Source: Aulosira sp. FACHB-615 (GTDB lineage: Bacteria; Cyanobacteriota; Cyanobacteriia; Cyanobacteriales; Nostocaceae). From it: a stretch of 30,591 bases of DNA. Under the pieces are notes generated by a model. It ran no database searches. It was not told the DNA's origin and saw only the letters and a program-made list of their open reading frames with translations. Made by a program: the position numbers and the translations under genes. This document shows, one piece after another, positions 1 through 5,994 of this stretch (within the stretch, counting starts at the first letter, position 1; the number at the start of each line of letters is the position of its first letter). The stretch is taken from assembly GCF_014698045.1 (NCBI RefSeq), contig NZ_JACJSE010000049.1:1-30591 (forward strand). The letters are read 5' to 3'.

Positions 1-479
1 CTACCGTGTTCCAACCAGAAGTCAGTAGGACGGCCACCGATGGGCTTGATCTGAAACTTGCGAACAGCACCCAAACTGATTGATGCGATCGCGGGGTCAA
101 GTCCCATAGATGAGTCATTGTCCGAATGCCATGCGATAGAGTCCGAGCCTGTCCGGTACTGATTTCCGATGACTATACGAAAGCTGTAGCCAGTGAATGC
201 GATGATTCTGTCTCTCAATTCGGCAAGCTTTTCTGTCCAGGGTAAAGGACGGAGCAGTACACTCTTGGAATAGTAGTAGTTACAGCCTTTGTCACCGTAC
301 AGACATTCCAAGCGAGGAACATTTGTAGTTTTTCCCAGCATTCTGATCTGATTTTGCTGCCATTGCAGACCCAAACAGTGTTGATAGAGTTGATTGGCTT
401 CTTGAGTGGTTAGAAATTCTGGGTAATAGGTGACTGGTAGGGTTGGGGTGGATTCGGGAAATAAATTGAGTTGTTGCAT
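1..479 (-). CDS. alkB: AlkB-like 2-oxoglutarate/Fe(II) dioxygenase, 3' end cut by window
   Basis: The reverse complement from an ATG at 479 is open to the window edge and gives the first 159 residues; the C-terminus lies outside. Residues 104-121 carry the AlkB signature: an N-x-Y substrate-side motif (N106, Y108), then W117-H118-S-D120-N-D, where His118 and Asp120 are two of the three iron ligands, followed by an IASISLGA strand at 131-138. AlkB proteins oxidatively demethylate N1-methyladenine and N3-methylcytosine in DNA or RNA using 2-oxoglutarate, O2 and Fe(II). The distal His ligand and the 2-oxoglutarate-binding Arg pair cannot be checked here. No clear Shine-Dalgarno precedes the ATG. 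It is separated from the next minus-strand gene by 440 bp, so it probably has its own promoter. Plasmid copies of AlkB are usually accessory repair genes. It was found by hand translation because it runs off the edge. Confidence 0.88.
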   Translation of the reverse strand, partial: MQQLNLFPESTPTLPVTYYPEFLTTQEANQLYQHCLGLQWQQNQIRMLGKTTNVPRLECLYGDKGCNYYYSKSVLLRPLPWTEKLAELRDRIIAFTGYSFRIVIGNQYRTGSDSIAWHSDNDSSMGLDPAIASISLGAVRKFQIKPIGGRPTDFWLEHG

Positions 480-602
480 ATTTGGATTGAATTGAATTGA
501 TGTAGTGGGTTATGTTGCGGAGAATTTGGGTGGTAAATTTCAGGAGATAAAAGCGAAAACTGATACAATAGAATTAACATTCATCACTGAGACAATCGGA
601 CG

Positions 603-633
603 GCGATTTCACTTTACGAAGGAGTGAGATCGC
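603..633 (+). terminator. Hairpin with T-rich tail
   Basis: Arms GCGATTTCACT (603-613) and AGTGAGATCGC (623-633) pair over 11 bp with one G-U, and TCTTTACTTTTT follows on the plus strand. No plus-strand gene precedes it, so it may instead be an intergenic HIP1-type palindrome like those listed further on. The tail resembles the one after the 811-839 hairpin. Confidence 0.4.
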
Positions 634-679
634 TCTTTACTTTTTCAAACTGGCTAATGATTTCTGGAATACTGAGCAT
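614..679 (-). CDS. Candidate 21-residue small protein
   Basis: ATG at 679 opens 21 codons (start MLSIPEIISQFEKV) and ends at TAA 614-616. AGGAG lies 8 nt upstream of the ATG, a much better Shine-Dalgarno than most larger genes here have. The last codons run into the 603-633 hairpin. The peptide has an amphipathic-helix look (alternating I/L and charged residues) but matches nothing I recognise. It could be chance: 21 codons is short, and only the ribosome site supports it. Confidence 0.2.
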   Translation of the reverse strand: MLSIPEIISQFEKVKSDLTPS

Positions 680-810
680 TTGAAATTCTCCTGATGAATC
701 AAAGAGTTTGGGTGCTTGCAACCTTGTGTTCAAAGAGTTGTTTTAAGTTTTGAAAAGAATGCGGAATTTTGTGAGCAATTGTGTATAAATAAACAACCTA
801 TTTTCCTCCT

Positions 811-852
811 GCAATCGTGGCGCTTTTGTGTACGGTTGCTTTTTACTTTTTG
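811..852 (+). terminator. Hairpin followed by TTTTTACTTTTT
   Basis: GCAATCG (811-817) pairs with CGGTTGC (833-839) including one G-U, followed on the plus strand by two T runs (840-852). It lies about 80 bp beyond the stop of the minus-strand gene at 920. The form is terminator-like for plus-strand transcription, although no plus-strand gene leads into it. Confidence 0.4.
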
Positions 853-919
853 ACCAGCCGCATCGTCTTCTTATTAGAGAAAGCCCCAGCCTGCCTTAGT
901 GCTGCTGTTGGGTAACGTA

Positions 920-1687
920 CTAGTTTTGACCACTAGAGAAAACCTCAATCAACACACTTTCGGGATACAAGCCAACTCTGCCAAACCTGGGGTCATGAAT
1001 GCGTTCAATTTCGATGTTTTGTTTACGGCACAAAGCACTGGCCTTCTTTCCCTTTGCACTCGCTTCTTTGGCTGAGATTTCTAATCCTTGGAGATTAGCG
1101 AAACCAACGATACTGTACTTGTGACCGGAGGGAGTATTTACTCTGTCTTGCTCAACTTCGACGGCTTTGAGCCTTTCTAAAATTTCGGCTTGCTGTTGTT
1201 GCTGTTGAATTAAACGTTGTTCTTGTTCTGCCATCTGTTGGGCGATCGCAGCGAGTAACTGGATTTGGGTCATGGTGGTTTCATGGGAAGGTGCAGGTTT
1301 TGTCCAGCCTGTGATATCTTGCATCCAGGCACGAACGCCCACACTTTCAAACGCTTCACAGGCGAGTCTTGCTTGTTGGCTACATCTTTTCCCGGCTTCG
1401 TAACCGTAATAATGTAGTATTGTGGCAACAGCGACATCAGGGATACCAGACTGCGACCAAGTTAAAACATCTACGCCTTCAAATCCTTTACGGATAAGCT
1501 TTTCAACTAATTTAGAGCCGGAATTGTCCACGGCTGTTTTGAGACTTCTGGCTAATCCAGTTGCATCAACTCCAGCTAATCTTGCTGTGGCGCGAATACT
1601 GGCCTTACCTCTGCCAGTTGAGTCAACAGAAATCTCTTGTTTAATCTGCTCAATGATTTGGGCAATTTCGATTTGTGTGTGAGTCAT
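920..1687 (-). CDS. Phage-antirepressor-like protein (KilAC-like C-terminus), 255 aa
   Basis: The protein falls into three parts. Residues about 1-125 are a basic, helical region rich in A, G and R that I cannot assign. A glutamine-rich coiled-coil segment at about 140-180 contains two short Q runs. The C-terminal 65 residues have the pattern Y-x-I-x-G-x-A-N-L, then K-G-K-x-A-x-x-L-C-R, then R-F-G-x-V-x-x-Y-P-x-x-V-L. That pattern resembles the DNA-binding wing domain at the end of phage antirepressors (KilAC/Bro-type), so a DNA-binding regulatory role is inferred. I can see no Shine-Dalgarno before the ATG at 1687. It is the last gene of the small minus-strand train. Similar proteins are common on cyanobacterial plasmids, where their role is not established. 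The antirepressor assignment rests on pattern recognition alone. Confidence 0.75.
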   Translation of the reverse strand: MTHTQIEIAQIIEQIKQEISVDSTGRGKASIRATARLAGVDATGLARSLKTAVDNSGSKLVEKLIRKGFEGVDVLTWSQSGIPDVAVATILHYYGYEAGKRCSQQARLACEAFESVGVRAWMQDITGWTKPAPSHETTMTQIQLLAAIAQQMAEQEQRLIQQQQQQAEILERLKAVEVEQDRVNTPSGHKYSIVGFANLQGLEISAKEASAKGKKASALCRKQNIEIERIHDPRFGRVGLYPESVLIEVFSSGQN

Positions 1688-1800
1688 ATCAATTTGCAGT
1701 TGAAGAATGTTAGGTGTGGTTGTTTTTTCGGTATGATTGCGATGGCATGACTGAAGCTGTGTAATAGAAGACTGTTACCCTATTAATTGAATGCCATCAG

Positions 1801-1832
1801 GCGATCACTAGCACTCTTTGGCAAGAGATCGC
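1801..1832. repeat. HIP1-type intercistronic hairpin
   Basis: GCGAT (1801-1805) pairs with ATCGC (1828-1832). Inside it CTCTT (1814-1818) pairs with AAGAG (1823-1827) around a TGGC loop, leaving an 8-nt bulge on one side. It sits just after the stop of the minus-strand gene ending at 1839. On the plus strand a GCTTTCATTT tail follows. Confidence 0.5.
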
Positions 1833-1838
1833 TTTCAT

Positions 1839-2051
1839 TTAGACCTGTGACAATTCACTAGTTTCAGCAGTCAAAATTTGGGCGTTTATTTCTTCAAAAA
1901 CAACGTGAAAGTTATCCATCACAAGTGCCAATTGCCCACTGTTATATAAGTTAAAAACCTGTTGTTTTATTGCTGCTTGTGTTAATCCGTCTGGAAGATT
2001 AACGAGAGTCTCCGTGAATACTTGTTGAGTTATTTGAACTGTGACTATCAT
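1839..2051 (-). CDS. Hypothetical protein, 70 aa
   Basis: This is a small acidic protein with alternating hydrophobic residues (start MIVTVQITQQVFTETLV) that would form strands or an amphipathic helix; I do not recognise a family. I chose the ATG at 2051 because GAGGA lies 8 nt upstream. A longer reading from a TTG at 2066 would bury that ribosome site in coding sequence. It belongs to the minus-strand train, with hairpins on both sides (1801-1832 and 2087-2108), and probably shares a transcript with the DUF1392-like gene 60 bp upstream. Confidence 0.6.
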   Translation of the reverse strand: MIVTVQITQQVFTETLVNLPDGLTQAAIKQQVFNLYNSGQLALVMDNFHVVFEEINAQILTAETSELSQV

Positions 2052-2086
2052 GTTTGTTATCCTCAAGATAAGGAGTGTTTTTGTGT

Positions 2087-2108
2087 AGCGGTTGCACTAG
2101 CAATCGCT
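2087..2108. repeat. HIP1-type intercistronic hairpin
   Basis: AGCGGTTGC (2087-2095) pairs with GCAATCGCT (2100-2108) around the tetraloop ACTA, 9 bp with one G-U. It lies immediately after the stop codon of the minus-strand gene ending at 2112. Confidence 0.55.
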
Positions 2109-2111
2109 TTA

Positions 2112-2567
2112 TTAAACATTGACCTTAACCAAATCCTTTTCAGCAATTAAGTAAAAACGATTTGGTTTATTGTTGGTATGGTCAAGACTAGGGGATGAAA
2201 ATTCAATCAAATAAAACCAAGCACCATCTACAAGCTGAATCCCCAACACCAAACGCTGTTTCTTCCCATATCCGAGTGAACGGAGCAGAACTCTATCCCC
2301 TAACGCAAATTCAGGCTGGAAGTTGGTGTTAATTTGCCGCCCTGTTGCAATGATTTGGTGCTTGGTGGCGTGTAGGACTTCTGAGCCAGTATCAATTGAA
2401 TAAATCCAGTTGTCATACAACCATTTCACTCCGCAGCAGTGACCAAACTTTCTGTTAGTCTTCAGGTAAACGCGCTCAAATAATTTGGCTTCTATGTGAT
2501 AGATTTTGAACCCCCAAGATGGGGATAAATACCAGCATCTTTCTAAATCTGTGATTTTTTCAGTCAT
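2112..2567 (-). CDS. DUF1392-family protein, 151 aa
   Basis: The sequence fits the Nostoc-lineage DUF1392 family. It opens with an L-E-x-C-W-Y-L-S-P-x-W-G motif (residues 8-19). Then come E-R-V-Y-L-K-T (31-37), F-G-H-C-C-G-V-x-W (41-49), a central H-A-T-x-x-Q-I-x-A-T-G, and L-G-D-R-V-L-L-R leading into K-Q-R-L-V-L-G-I-Q-L-V. The C-terminus has F-Y-L-x-x-E-K-D-L-V. It looks like a small all-beta protein, perhaps SH3-like in its second half. The biochemical role is unknown; the family is mostly found on Nostocales plasmids and accessory regions. AGAGAG lies 6 nt upstream of the ATG at 2567. It sits inside the minus-strand train with a HIP1-type hairpin at each end. Confidence 0.75.
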   Translation of the reverse strand: MTEKITDLERCWYLSPSWGFKIYHIEAKLFERVYLKTNRKFGHCCGVKWLYDNWIYSIDTGSEVLHATKHQIIATGRQINTNFQPEFALGDRVLLRSLGYGKKQRLVLGIQLVDGAWFYLIEFSSPSLDHTNNKPNRFYLIAEKDLVKVNV

Positions 2568-2590
2568 AAATAACTCTCTAAAATTTGATT

Positions 2591-2630
2591 AGCAATCGCC
2601 CCAACATAAGCACTCATTCAAGCGATTGCT
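2591..2630. repeat. HIP1-type intercistronic hairpin
   Basis: Perfect 9-bp inverted repeat AGCAATCGC (2591-2599) and GCGATTGCT (2622-2630) with a 22-nt loop. It lies between the stop of the gene at 2636 and the start of the DUF1392-like gene at 2567. Confidence 0.55.
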
Positions 2631-2635
2631 ATTTC

Positions 2636-2833
2636 CTAATCAACACTCTCGAATACAACTGAAGGCTGTTGATTGGTTTCTAGTTCGCATTTCAAATATG
2701 AAAGTGCTGTTTGAGCATCACCTATAGTTAAGTCTGGCTGATAATCAAGTGCTTGGTAATCGGGATGTAGTTCAATCTGAGATATCAGATATTTGGCAGA
2801 TTCAACTAATAGCAATAAATCTGGTAAATCCAT
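2636..2833 (-). CDS. Hypothetical protein, 65 aa
   Basis: A small acidic, leucine-rich protein predicted to be two or three helices (D-L-L-L-L-V-E-S-A-K-Y-L-I near the N-terminus, then D-A-Q-T-A-L-S-Y-L-K). No family is recognised. The start is well supported: AAGGAG stands 8 nt before the ATG at 2833, the best ribosome site of the small-gene train. It lies 24 bp downstream of the previous gene, so co-transcription is likely. Confidence 0.65.
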   Translation of the reverse strand: MDLPDLLLLVESAKYLISQIELHPDYQALDYQPDLTIGDAQTALSYLKCELETNQQPSVVFESVD

Positions 2834-2857
2834 TGATTTTGCTCCTTCTATCTGAAA

Positions 2858-3055
2858 CTAAAACTGCTTAATAACTGACAGTACAAATCCATGTCCGGTA
2901 TTCTTGATTTGTGCCTGTTTCTTGTCCAACAAATACTGAATAATCGCTTGTGAAAACTGAACACGATGTAGAGGTATAGAACCACCAGAACCACGCAGCG
3001 ATCGCAATAATCTAGCAGCAGTTCTTTCAACGTAAGGATCGAAAACTTTAGGCAT
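2858..3055 (-). CDS. Hypothetical basic protein, 65 aa
   Basis: The ATG at 3055 overlaps the last 8 bases of the upstream gene (stop 3048-3050), and GGAGG lies 8 nt before it inside that gene, so translation is probably coupled. The product is basic (many R and K) and reads as helix, short loop with G-S-G-G-S, helix. It could bind nucleic acid, but no motif proves this. A 130-residue reading in the same frame starts further upstream, inside the neighbouring gene. I reject that start because it would overlap the neighbour by about 200 bp. Confidence 0.6.
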   Translation of the reverse strand: MPKVFDPYVERTAARLLRSLRGSGGSIPLHRVQFSQAIIQYLLDKKQAQIKNTGHGFVLSVIKQF

Positions 3056-3371
3056 CCTCAGAACCTCCGATTGCTGCCAGTTGCTCTTGAATTGCTTTGA
3101 TTTGCTGTTGATGTTCTTCAATTTCTGCTTGCAATTGCTGTTGTATCTCTGCGACAGAAAGCGTTTGAATTTGGTCTTCAGAGTAATGGCGGACTTCATC
3201 TGAATGTTTGTCGGGCAGTACTGTATACCGCCAAGAATTACCGTATTCATGGGCTAATTGTGTTCCAGCAGGTTTGTACTCTAAACCGATGACTATGCCC
3301 TGCTGAGTCCGTTGACCGAAGGTGAATCTGGGGTATTCCCAGCCGGTTGGAATGCTGATGGTGGGTTGCAT
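3048..3371 (-). CDS. Hypothetical protein, 107 aa, coiled-coil C-terminus
   Basis: The N-terminal 60 residues look like a small beta domain (G-W-E-Y-P-R-F-T-F-G-Q near residues 10-20, then G-I-V-I-G-L-E-Y, then W-R-Y-T-V-L-P-D). The C-terminal 40 residues are a glutamine/glutamate-rich coiled coil. I take the ATG at 3371 rather than a TTG at 3407, which sits in the AT palindrome. No Shine-Dalgarno is visible. Similar short proteins with a W-E-Y-P-R-F-x-F-G-Q start are, from memory, common on Nostoc plasmids, with no known function. Its end overlaps the start of the next gene by 8 bp. Confidence 0.6.
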   Translation of the reverse strand: MQPTISIPTGWEYPRFTFGQRTQQGIVIGLEYKPAGTQLAHEYGNSWRYTVLPDKHSDEVRHYSEDQIQTLSVAEIQQQLQAEIEEHQQQIKAIQEQLAAIGGSEDA

Positions 3372-3400
3372 AGATTTGTTGATGGTTGAAGGGATTCTTG

Positions 3401-3464
3401 AATTCAAAATTCAAAATTCAAAGTGCAAAATTAATTTTGAATTTTGAATTTTGCATTTTGAATT
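3401..3464. repeat. 64-bp AT palindrome of TTCAAAA / TTTTGAA heptamers
   Basis: Left arm 3401-3432 and right arm 3433-3464 are inverted copies differing at only three of 32 positions. Each arm is built of TTCAAAA or TTTTGAA heptamers. It lies just after the stop of the minus-strand gene ending at 3475. Heptamer arrays of this kind are widely scattered in Nostoc and Anabaena intergenic DNA. It could form a long hairpin in RNA on either strand. Confidence 0.8.
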
Positions 3465-3474
3465 GACTTTTTGC

Positions 3475-4179
3475 TTACGCCGCAACTAATTCCCGCACTG
3501 GCTCAAATTCCATCAAAAGCCGCCATTCCTGTTGACTGAGTTGGTCAAATGGTCTGTTTAACAATTCATCCCAATCCAAAACTTCAGCCACCAACAGCAT
3601 TTGCATGGCTTCATCCACCGAATCACACGCTACCTTCTGCCCTTCTGAAACAGCCCGGATGAACCACCAATGACCGTCTGTAAACCCGACTTCGCCTAAT
3701 TTCTTGTCATCCTTATAAACGCCATCATCAAGCAGTTCCAAACCATATTTGTCGCATTCAGTGGCAATCTGTACCATAATTTCATTGCCAGTGGTGCAGG
3801 GTTTGTCTGTGACGGTCTGTTCTTGCACTGGTAATGAGCCGTCTTTGTAATGTATGCGAATGTAGCGATCGCACATCATTGGGGTAGCTGCACGAAATTC
3901 TTCTGCGTTGTTCACCATGACTACCCATCGTTGAGTCACAAAATCGTCGTCATCGTGGGTTACGGTGGCAATCAGCTTGTCGCCTGCGTAATATTCTTTG
4001 TCGAAGAAAGATATATCAACTACTCTCAATTCTTCCGGTGCAATCTCTTCAGCTGGCTCCGCAACATACCCGTTCAGTTCTTCTTGAGCAATCGCTTGTT
4101 CGTCGGGGGCAGCAATTCTTTTGAGGTGCGGTAGAGCGCAACGGACGGGCGGTTGCTGGGCGGGGGTTGTATGTGGCAT
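3475..4179 (-). CDS. Hypothetical acidic protein, 234 aa
   Basis: I choose the third in-frame ATG at 4179 because GGAG stands 9 nt before it; the longer 244-residue reading starts upstream without a better site. The protein begins with a proline/alanine-rich disordered stretch (about 1-25) and then an acidic, E-A-rich segment. The remainder is a mixed alpha/beta body with three tryptophans and a run of four Asp (H-D-D-D-D). The second half contains a G-x-W-W-F-I strand and a predicted helical end. I do not recognise a family. It is the first gene downstream of the operator-bearing promoter at 4459-4488, separated from it by a leader of roughly 270 nt, so it is probably controlled by the neighbouring XRE protein. 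Confidence 0.7.
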   Translation of the reverse strand: MPHTTPAQQPPVRCALPHLKRIAAPDEQAIAQEELNGYVAEPAEEIAPEELRVVDISFFDKEYYAGDKLIATVTHDDDDFVTQRWVVMVNNAEEFRAATPMMCDRYIRIHYKDGSLPVQEQTVTDKPCTTGNEIMVQIATECDKYGLELLDDGVYKDDKKLGEVGFTDGHWWFIRAVSEGQKVACDSVDEAMQMLLVAEVLDWDELLNRPFDQLSQQEWRLLMEFEPVRELVAA

Positions 4180-4458
4180 GATGGGAATCTCCATGAATAT
4201 GTGGAACAAAAGGCGATCTCTGAGTTTGCGAGACTAGGGCGGTCGTCTTTTGCTTTTGTGTTTGTGTTTAGATAAATGTTGTGGTTTAGCACAACGTTCT
4301 CAATCAGATTAAGCGTAGCTTTATATTTCTTGCTCAAAGCCAGTGGCTAGAAGCGTAAATTGTGAAGAGAGAGTTTAAGCAGCCACTTTTGTTGTCGAAA
4401 TTTTCAGGATTGAGCGTTTTTCCGTTATTAGTAATTCTTCTCTTGCTTCACAATTAAT
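4180..4458 (-). other. Long 5' leader of the small-gene train
   Basis: There is no gene I can support in these 280 bases. If transcription starts from the promoter at 4459-4488, this is untranslated leader. It contains a possible G-U-containing stem between AGGCGA (near 4213) and TCGTCT (near 4245) with TCTC/GAGA inside, followed on the plus strand by a T-rich stretch. A leader of this length could carry post-transcriptional control, but I see no known riboswitch. Confidence 0.4.
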
Positions 4459-4488
4459 ATATTAGTCTACCTTGGTTGCCACGGTCAA
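4459..4488 (-). promoter_or_regulatory. Promoter P2 into the small-gene train
   Basis: Read on the minus strand: -35 TTGACC (4483-4488), an 18-bp spacer, and -10 TAATAT (4459-4464). The spacer contains operator copy 4465-4480, and a second copy (4484-4499) covers the -35. The layout matches the promoter of the XRE gene: same spacer length and an operator inside the spacer. Confidence 0.7.
4465..4480. promoter_or_regulatory. XRE operator copy 1
   Basis: GTCTACCTTGGTTGCC, one of four copies of a near-palindrome with consensus GTCTACCATGGTTGAC. It abuts the -10 box inside the P2 spacer. Confidence 0.7.
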
Positions 4489-4499
4489 CCATTGTAGAC
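4484..4499. promoter_or_regulatory. XRE operator copy 2
   Basis: GTCAACCATTGTAGAC, the reverse-complement orientation of the same near-palindrome, 19 bp from copy 1. It covers the P2 -35 box and also encodes the last codons of the XRE gene. Confidence 0.7.
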
Positions 4500-4766
4500 A
4501 GAAAAAGCATAAATTTTTACTAGTTCTTTGACGGGTATAGATAAAGTTTCACTAATACCACGAGCTATTTCTAAAGAAATAATTGAGTATTTACCGTTTA
4601 AAAGCTTACTAAGATTTTGATGACTACAGGAAATATTCATTGTCTGTAAAGCTTGCGCTAACTCTCTTACAGACATATTATTATGTTGTTGCATTGCAGC
4701 TTTGACTGTGGCAATTTTTTCGGAATTCCACCGGACGTAAGCCACATCGTCAATATCTACGGCCAT
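4485..4766 (-). CDS. Small XRE-family (Cro/CI-like) repressor, 93 aa
   Basis: Residues about 32-80 form a helix-turn-helix of the Cro/CI type. S-V-R-E-L-A-Q-A-L-Q (32-41) is the first helix, S-H-Q-N-L-S-K-L-L-N-G (48-58) the recognition helix, and I-A-R-G-I-S-E-T-L-S-I-P (67-78) the following helix. I take the ATG at 4766, with AAGGA about 10 nt before it. The longer reading from 4808 would run through the -10 box and operator. Two operator copies sit in its own promoter and two in a promoter at its 3' end, so it probably represses itself and the gene train below it. Proteins of this size usually act as dimers on palindromes, which fits the 16-bp sites. The inducer is unknown. Confidence 0.85.
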   Translation of the reverse strand: MAVDIDDVAYVRWNSEKIATVKAAMQQHNNMSVRELAQALQTMNISCSHQNLSKLLNGKYSIISLEIARGISETLSIPVKELVKIYAFSVYNG

Positions 4767-4784
4767 TATTTGGATTTCCTTACT

Positions 4785-4800
4785 GCCTACCACGGTTGAC
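4785..4800. promoter_or_regulatory. XRE operator copy 3
   Basis: GCCTACCACGGTTGAC, lying just downstream of the P1 -10 box where the transcript should start. Confidence 0.7.
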
Positions 4801-4806
4801 AATCTC

Positions 4807-4836
4807 ATTTTAAATGTCTACCATAGTTTACGTCAA
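4807..4836 (-). promoter_or_regulatory. Promoter P1 of the XRE gene
   Basis: Minus strand: -35 TTGACG (4831-4836), an 18-bp spacer, and -10 TAAAAT (4807-4812). Operator copy 4 fills most of the spacer and copy 3 covers the start region, so autorepression is likely. Confidence 0.7.
4816..4831. promoter_or_regulatory. XRE operator copy 4
   Basis: GTCTACCATAGTTTAC, inside the P1 spacer and touching the -35 box. Confidence 0.7.
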
Positions 4837-5994
4837 TGTAGGTAAGCGATGGCTAGAGTAGTGGTTGCTCGTTTGCCATACCCAAGAAAGTTAGTTTTGA
4901 AAGAGCCTCAAGTTTGTTTAAAAGCAATCGCAAGTATGGCTGAATTCCTCAATTTTCTGATAAATATCTGCAAAGTTTAGTAATGCTCTAATTAGGTATA
5001 CAGGGTCAAACAACAAGACCCAAAGTTCTGCAAACAGTGATCGCAGGCACACCTAATGCCCACACTCTGAAGCACCAAGCCGTTTTGCAACTGAAGTTGG
5101 TTTTACAGGTGGCGATCGCAAGCGGGCTAATGTTTGCAGTGGGTTGCATCGATCTGTCTACGAATGAACTATGGCACAGATCAGTTACTGAAGTGAATGA
5201 ACTGCTGGCGTGGCAGATAGCGGTGCTGCTGAATGTGCTGATACTGTAGGGGCAACTGAATAATTCGTATAAACCTTATGGGAACTGCTAATCATTGCAT
5301 ATGTTGGATTTTGCTGGAAGAAGAATGTGATACTTGTAAGCAGTTGAAAATACTTATAAAATAAAAACTTTAAACATATATTTCTCTCTTTCAGAAGTAA
5401 AAATAAGCTAGAAGTTGCCCTTGAACCTAAAATTAACTTTTTTAAGAAAAGATGTCTTTTTTAGGAAAAATTTTTGATTTTCTTTAGATAACCTACTATC
5501 GTAAATCTACTGATCCTGCTAATATACTATTCAATGCTGTTCTGAAGATTTGTACGAGTAAAGCTCACAAAGCTAAACATATTTAGTATGGTTACAGTGC
5601 TAGATTAAGTGGCATTGAAAAGTTTGTTTTGTTTAACCATAGTCTTTCTGCTATGAAATTGCAGAGGTTTTGTTGTGGTTAACTATTCTCTCGCTATAAG
5701 TTTGCAATATGGCTCCAATTAGTAAGGTAATTTGCATTGCCTTTGTTTGACAACTCATTATGACTTGACAATAACTATGAAAACTAAATAAAGCGTTTCT
5801 GAATTATCGGATGATTTCGCCCAATTTGAAACGGATGATTAATTCTTTCAAGTGCCGATTCATTATACATTTATGCAACGCTACTAATAAATGTATTAAG
5901 TTTTTCTAGTTTTCAAATATCTAAGCGCAATTCTATTGAAGATTGCGTTAGATAATTTTGGTCTTCTTTTGTACCTTATAAGGTTGTAGTTCTT
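4837..5994. other. Long, mostly AT-rich spacer
   Basis: About 1.15 kb without a firm gene. The part at 5000-5250 is richer in G+C and holds a HIP1 site and one doubtful ORF (5037-5249). From 5280 on it is strongly AT-rich, with stop codons in all frames. Two TTGACA boxes occur in the stretch 5745-5770 ahead of the secreted-protein gene, but neither has a convincing -10 partner. I see no RNA gene or transposon end. Confidence 0.5.
5037..5249 (+). CDS. Doubtful small hydrophobic protein, 70 aa
   Basis: GTG at 5037 opens 70 codons. The product is leucine-, valine- and alanine-rich, with one candidate membrane stretch around residues 21-40 (V-L-Q-V-A-I-A-S-G-L-M-F-A-V-G-C) and a hydrophobic end. 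No Shine-Dalgarno is visible and no family is recognised. The local G+C rise and an internal HIP1 site hint at former coding sequence, so it may be a remnant. Confidence 0.22.
   Translation: MIAGTPNAHTLKHQAVLQLKLVLQVAIASGLMFAVGCIDLSTNELWHRSVTEVNELLAWQIAVLLNVLIL

Larger units (their letters stand above)
480..919. other. Intergenic region upstream of alkB-like gene
   Basis: There is no convincing long gene. It holds two hairpins with T-rich flanks (603-633 and 811-839) and one 21-codon candidate ORF (614-679, minus). The promoter of the AlkB-like gene should lie in 480-600, but I see no strong -35/-10 pair there. Confidence 0.6.

Noticed and set aside
1801..2630. Intercistronic hairpins as integron attC sites
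   Set aside because: The hairpins lack the GTTRRRY and RYYYAAC core pairs, are too short, and no integrase gene is present.
2848..3030. 60-codon minus-strand frame overlapping the 65-residue gene at 2858-3055
   Set aside because: It shares the same bases in another frame. The alternative has a Shine-Dalgarno and overlap with the upstream gene that fit translational coupling.
3401..3464. Heptamer array as transposon end or CRISPR
   Set aside because: It is a single palindrome of TTCAAAA/TTTTGAA units, with no transposase and no target-site duplication; it fits the common Nostoc intergenic repeat.
4074..4337. 87-codon minus-strand frame in the leader of the 234-residue gene
   Set aside because: It overlaps the start of the better-supported gene out of frame, lacks a ribosome site and has low-complexity composition.
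4837..5994. tRNA or small structured RNA in the AT-rich spacer
   Set aside because: I looked for cloverleaf arms and a T-loop GTTCRA motif and found none that fit.
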